From a virus, in the IMG/VR virus record IMGVR_UViG_3300007541_000194, positions 1-25,342 of that record: a stretch of DNA of 25,342 nt. One strand, written 5' to 3'. A model generated the notes under the pieces. The model saw nothing but the letters and a program-made list of their open reading frames with translations, did no database searches and was not told the DNA's origin. Position 1 is the stretch's first letter; every line of letters starts with the position of its first letter. Both the position numbers and the translations under genes were made by a program. Positions 21,701 through 25,342 of the stretch are shown here, in pieces.

Positions 21701-24700
21701 TGGTTGGCTGACCAAGCTCAACAGCAAAGTTTCCGACTTTTACCCCAACCCCCTTGATCATCAGAAGTCGGTCAGCTAGATTCTCTGCAGTCTCTCCTGC
21801 GCGAATAGTAAACCAGCTTGGGTTGGAATCAGCAAACTCAGAGATCATGGCAATGCGCTGGTACGCCTGCGTCTGGTTAGTTGAACCGATACGAATGTCT
21901 GGGTTTGGGAAGTATCCATCAGGCCCAACAAGTTTTCGAAGGTTTTCCTGACGGAACTTTGGGTCTGCCCCAGGCGCGGTTGGATACTTGGAGATTTCGG
22001 ACTCTGGAAGATACATGCGGTAGTGCCGCATAATCTCTCGCCCCATGTCCTTATCGGCAACGCCTCGATCTCGCGCCTTACGAACGAACGAGGCCATCTG
22101 CCCAACATCGTCAAGGTCCCTTGCCCTAATGACCATGTACTGAGCTTCATTAATTGGCAACGCTGTTTTGTTTGCGCTTGTAAGAGCAAATGAGATCCGG
22201 TTCACAAGATCGACTGGGTCAGAGAAGTCTACGGTTTTTCCGGCCCAAAGCTTGCTGTAAAGCTGGAATCGCATTTGATCTGGCAGCATTGACGGGACAA
22301 TTCCCTGCGAGCGAATAACAACCTCGTCTGCCAACGAATAGGGGGCAGGGTTTGCAAGGAACTCCATCCCTCCCGGAAGTGCAATGTCTGTGGCACCAGG
22401 GTTGAGCGAGCTTCCGGGGATGACCTCAACTGGATGATACCCCGATAGGCTTTCGTCCTTTAGCTTTTTCCCAAGAGCCACCATGTCGTCGGTCGGCCTA
22501 AATTCTGTCGCTGCCTGGATGGCGCGCTCAAGACCTTCAGGCGTCTTTGCCCGGGCAAACTTATCAGCAAGGACTGCAGACTCTTTGGCGAATAGGGCAT
22601 CTGGGTTTACGTCACCACCACGCATGACGCCGTAGAGCACGCTGTCGTATACATCCTTGACTGTGCGGCCAGTGACCGCAGCTTCGGACCGCATCGCTGC
22701 GTCCCACAACTCGGCAAGCGCATTTGCTTCTTCGTCGCTCGTGTTGAAGGCTTGCTTGACCCCCTTAGAAAATTCACTGACTCGCGAAGCTTGCTGCTCG
22801 GCCATCTCCTCTGCCGCGCGGATACGCGCGGATTCAGTGGTTCTCTGAAGCCTAGAAATGTCAGACCCAAGAGCCCCAAGAACACGCTGCTTTTCGGCTG
22901 GAGTTACAACCCTGGACAGTTCATCGAGAACTTCGTCTTGAAGCGCCTGGTATTCCGGCGTACCCGGTGTCTCCTTAGAAAGACTTTTTGTTACCGACGA
23001 GAAGTTGGACGGGGAGAAGGGACGATCAAGGTCACCAGCGGTTCCTCGGAAGACTCTGTCTTCGGCTCCAGCGAGGCCTGCAGTTCCTGTTCCGTCGGCC
23101 ACCATTCCGGCAGGACGAAGTTCGGCAGAGTCCCCAAGGGCTCTGAAGAATCTTGCGTCTCCTGTGTTAATTCCGTTGGTTGCTGCTTGTTCAATTCCAC
23201 TGACTGTTACCTCCGGCTTCCCTAAATATGATACGGCCTCACCCTTGAGGTCGTTAACAATAAGCTCAGCATACACGCCCTCGACCCTCGTTGTCGGGGA
23301 CGAACCACCAGTGACCTCCGAGATTGCCTTTGCAAGGACAAGTGTCCTCCCCCGGGCCTTAAGCCCGCTCAGGTCGGCAGTCTTTGCCATGATCTGGATG
23401 GTACCTGCTTCGCGATCGATAGTTGACCCGATAGGCCCGTAGGAATCCGCAATAGCGTCGACAATTTTTTGGGATTCTTCGCCGCTCATTGCGCGTCCAA
23501 TAGAGAAGGTCATCCTGTGGTAGTTTGGCTTGAAATTTGCAGATCTTCGTAATTCGTCTGAAAGCACTAAGAGGACGGCATCTTGCTGATCGTCAAAGAC
23601 CTTGCTGCCGCCTCTTAACGCAATGACAGCAGCCTCTCGAGGACCCTTCAAAACCTTGGAAAGGTCTCCCGCGTCGGCTGGGTTCTTGGCCCCCCTGGAA
23701 GGTAGGGCAATATACATCGACGGCTCTGCGCTCTTTTGCCAGACCCCTATAACGGGCTTGGAGGTTACTACGGTGTACCCGTGGTCAGTAAGATGCTTGC
23801 CAATGTTCTGTTCGTACACGGCAACTGTTTCGTTTGCCCGAACGGAAAGAGCCTGCTGTACGCTCAAATCTCCTTCAAGTCCAACGCGAGCTTTAATATT
23901 ATCTCGGAATCTTGAGACGAAGATTTCTGTGACATCTGGAGACCAGTCAAGATCCGGACTTCCGTCAGCTTTGACAGGTCCTCGGGGAACTACAAGGTCA
24001 TCTACAGGGGCAGCAGCTTCTCGTGCGCCCCATGGCCCGGTCAGCTCATTGAGGGTTGGGGCTTCAGCAAGTTCTTTCTGGATAATGGAGTCAAGGTTGT
24101 CAAAAGTTTCGTCAGCATCACGGAGTAGGTACTCTCGCCATACGTTTGCATTCTGGGCAGATTCAGGGCTAAGGACTGCGGAGTTGTCCTGGATAATTCT
24201 TTGCAGGTTTGATGCGCTAATCTTTCCATTAACAGCCGCAGCAGAAAGCTCCGCTCGTAAACCGAGCCAATGCTCCTTGGCAAATACGCCATCAAAGTTT
24301 CGAAGAACAACCTTTCCGTAATTGTCTCCGGTTGCCCAGACACGCTCGGCAAGAGGAAGGAACCTTACCCAGTTGTCAATGATTCCAGATCCAGAAACCC
24401 TAGCCTGTACGCCGCCCGTAAGCTCCTCTACCCCTCGAAGGTTTGCAACCCATGCGTCAACTGCTTCGTCAACTGCGGCCGGGGGAATTTGCCCTTCGTC
24501 AATAAGTCGTGCAAGGTGATCATCAACATTTTTTGAAAGCATCTCACCGTGCATTGCATAGGATGGCATGCTCCCCGGAGTGACCCTGTAGGCGTCACCA
24601 AGGGATGGGGCAATACCATTAACCTTGTGGACTTCAGATCCGTGGAAAGCAACGTACCGGAGAATCTGCGCCTTAAATGAGTTCCATGGGTAGTCTCCGC

Positions 24701-25342
24701 CAAATCTCTCTTTGACGTATGCAACTCGAGCAGAATACTTTGACTTATTCGCATTTGGCATATCGTCTGACAAGCGCATGATTAGCGCTCGGTCAATAGA
24801 ATATAGTCTTCGGAATTCAGTCTGAACTTTGCCAACAGTCGCACCCTTAGCAGACGATGTTACCGCTCGATACGGGTACTTCCATGCAGAAAGAACGTTC
24901 CATGCAAGGTACTTGTCGGAAAGAGGCTTCTCCTCCTCAAGGTCATTGATAAACTTGTAGAGGCCGCCAACAAAGAAGTTGTCCTCATCGCCATTGGCAA
25001 TCAGCTCGGTTGCAGCGCCAAGACCGGCCTGACCTGCGGTGAACGCGGTGGAAGAGATAAGGTATTTCTGGTACAGGCTTGGGGTGTAGCCCTTATATGT
25101 GACGCGGCCAGTAAGTGCGCGTCCGTAGGACTTTGCGGCTCCCTTGAGAATTCCACCGGCAACTTCTGCAGTAGTGCCAATCCTGGTACCAGTAATTGCC
25201 TCTTTGATTGACGTGCGATAACCAGGTAGCGTTAGTCGGTAAGCATTGTTTCCAACTGCCATCGAGCCAGTCTGCCACGCGTTCGATACGGCATGTGCGG
25301 ACTCCGCTGCCTTATTAAGGATTGGAGCAGTCTTAGCTGCGC
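18741..25342 (-). CDS. Giant polyvalent virion protein with zinc metallopeptidase domain (partial)
   Basis: The frame is open to the right edge, and the 26 residues before the first Met (25262) read as protein (KTAPILNKAAESAHAVSN) with no ribosome binding site at that Met. The gene therefore probably starts outside; more than 2190 residues are visible. Numbered from that Met, HEFAH at 1413-1417 plus EEKFAD (1453-1458) form a gluzincin-like zinc site. Long Ala/Glu helical stretches lie around residues 740-930. The C-terminal 700 residues (FRFMLDPRWWAMNKFEADVI, NSYWLYWPFSYQLKATRWLY) resemble large-polyvalent-protein-associated domains of phage and plasmid proteins thought to be injected with the DNA. 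Its position before the scaffold is where portal and MuF-type genes lie. Substrates are unknown. Confidence 0.8.
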   Translation of the reverse strand, partial: AAKTAPILNKAAESAHAVSNAWQTGSMAVGNNAYRLTLPGYRTSIKEAITGTRIGTTAEVAGGILKGAAKSYGRALTGRVTYKGYTPSLYQKYLISSTAFTAGQAGLGAATELIANGDEDNFFVGGLYKFINDLEEEKPLSDKYLAWNVLSAWKYPYRAVTSSAKGATVGKVQTEFRRLYSIDRALIMRLSDDMPNANKSKYSARVAYVKERFGGDYPWNSFKAQILRYVAFHGSEVHKVNGIAPSLGDAYRVTPGSMPSYAMHGEMLSKNVDDHLARLIDEGQIPPAAVDEAVDAWVANLRGVEELTGGVQARVSGSGIIDNWVRFLPLAERVWATGDNYGKVVLRNFDGVFAKEHWLGLRAELSAAAVNGKISASNLQRIIQDNSAVLSPESAQNANVWREYLLRDADETFDNLDSIIQKELAEAPTLNELTGPWGAREAAAPVDDLVVPRGPVKADGSPDLDWSPDVTEIFVSRFRDNIKARVGLEGDLSVQQALSVRANETVAVYEQNIGKHLTDHGYTVVTSKPVIGVWQKSAEPSMYIALPSRGAKNPADAGDLSKVLKGPREAAVIALRGGSKVFDDQQDAVLLVLSDELRRSANFKPNYHRMTFSIGRAMSGEESQKIVDAIADSYGPIGSTIDREAGTIQIMAKTADLSGLKARGRTLVLAKAISEVTGGSSPTTRVEGVYAELIVNDLKGEAVSYLGKPEVTVSGIEQAATNGINTGDARFFRALGDSAELRPAGMVADGTGTAGLAGAEDRVFRGTAGDLDRPFSPSNFSSVTKSLSKETPGTPEYQALQDEVLDELSRVVTPAEKQRVLGALGSDISRLQRTTESARIRAAEEMAEQQASRVSEFSKGVKQAFNTSDEEANALAELWDAAMRSEAAVTGRTVKDVYDSVLYGVMRGGDVNPDALFAKESAVLADKFARAKTPEGLERAIQAATEFRPTDDMVALGKKLKDESLSGYHPVEVIPGSSLNPGATDIALPGGMEFLANPAPYSLADEVVIRSQGIVPSMLPDQMRFQLYSKLWAGKTVDFSDPVDLVNRISFALTSANKTALPINEAQYMVIRARDLDDVGQMASFVRKARDRGVADKDMGREIMRHYRMYLPESEISKYPTAPGADPKFRQENLRKLVGPDGYFPNPDIRIGSTNQTQAYQRIAMISEFADSNPSWFTIRAGETAENLADRLLMIKGVGVKVGNFAVELGQPTTLNRGTIDLQMSLDLFKAAEQKGDLAALVERLNAVPGGKAYADTMVKALRGEAETVNAPFRSLGVRAKMSDELERAYSEIPESIRTPRKDIPVYGESPVQVMDEYLGALQAAEAAAIPGLANVGRGAYQWFRWDAFRGKVEPHSLLYKNANKLPRADFNDVQNGLDTLRAAGFTRPTDAVQAFNPNLLSKYFKKDGEKVIGSTEFLENGRALIKGFEGSSWTTATHEFAHVFRGTLLKGEALEAASKWAGAKLDDSGRYVWTRAQEEKFADAFNVWLRKGKAPIKTLVPVFEKFRQWLLGLYDRVSGGVYKFSDLKGNRLNPEIEAAFESLFRRGDDAVISPRNKDQESLLNILSRMEDDLKGSAGQKDEALANVAKDAEVEKLVPMPRWHPSMKGVDQDLQLQLAGLGADVISKGKYTLSEAPGLAIPPAPGQGYIARVTQTRTGLYDSMILDNPIVSGPLRFIDWLTKPVGAGKNSNTARQFLYRELLSKGATVAEVNGFLALLKESVDEAVFMGLPVYKTVGAVWPSVINSKAKLAFKADVVKKVGEGNFWQLVDRAQSRYYRYLDTQAGVPGAKGFVTRALKDVYESYQPTRVSQGARAVSRFAYPFFRFMLDPRWWAMNKFEADVINGTKYGLQATRVRGANTALEDAAYATHRQRGLPVMGAEIDGIPTSALAGLDAGFSDMRRLTGYGTRALEVARERNGAQLFREFGVNPKTGEFEAVEQAINFIGQRDPIIRRLGDVTPEQMLERADQLRRRLLALQKQQQGKPLAQILDEELYVWDQKGHRAGMEGMADDILKDNKREMSPLLQRLYELNESSYASHISVLRGNTSRSNLERILNSYWLYWPFSYQLKATRWLYNVLTDAAGEGTLKNVVRLERLRQIHMDQFENNSEYAAMFENNPSLWRTAQMLLPITPGDIGVTLSRGPRYLGGALGVFPEYAAQDPISMAGRMMVLGPSYTLELLSQAGREGTFDVLPFVGD

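Overview
The window is part of a tailed double-stranded DNA phage genome (Caudoviricetes). It carries a capsid and tail gene block, a lysis cassette, a replication and recombination operon, and a block of very small genes, nearly all abutting or overlapping by 1-8 bases. There are no integrase, tRNA, rRNA, insertion sequence or CRISPR features. G+C-rich third codon positions, GTG starts and the family type of the protein at 609-881 fit an actinobacterial host. That is an inference; the sequence does not name a host. No stretch longer than about 300 bases lacks a gene.

Region 1 (1-3083, + strand): about eleven small genes of unknown function. They include tiny membrane peptides and several CxxC zinc-binding proteins, and the block ends in a strong terminator at 3116-3148. 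Two intergenic gaps (after 527 and after 1104) carry matching folded elements. Both have every conserved part of a type II hammerhead self-cleaving ribozyme: CUGANGA, GAAA, a GUC cleavage triplet and three helices, with compensatory base changes between the copies. This is the most striking signal in the window. If active, the ribozymes would cut the two genes at 609-1104 out of the polycistronic mRNA as a 576-nt RNA with a hairpin at each end.

Region 2 (3147-9483, - strand, read right to left): a replication and recombination operon. It runs Cas4-like nuclease, ERF-like annealing protein, DnaB helicase, exported RlpA-like barrel protein, an unknown protein, Holliday-junction-resolvase-like nuclease, SSB, a possible PD-(D/E)XK protein, primase-polymerase, then small zinc-binding and membrane proteins. 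Its promoter (TTGACA-17 bp-TAGACT) lies at 9525-9553, with a palindrome over the -35 box and a large inverted repeat at the start of the transcript.

Region 3 (9609-25342, - strand, read right to left): the late operon. A giant (>2190 aa) polyvalent virion protein with an HEFAH zinc-protease motif runs off the right edge. It is followed by scaffold, N4-gp56-type major capsid protein, a beta-rich putative decoration protein, a head-tail adaptor, a distal-tail-like protein, a baseplate-hub-like protein and a short repeat fibre. Next come an exonuclease and two nucleotide-metabolism genes, a secreted Pro/Glu-repeat protein, and a lysis cassette (2-TM protein, C39-like cysteine peptidase, holin) ending in a terminator at 9564-9593. 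Hairpins sit on both sides of the capsid-decoration gene pair. Terminase, portal, tape measure and tail tube are not in the window.
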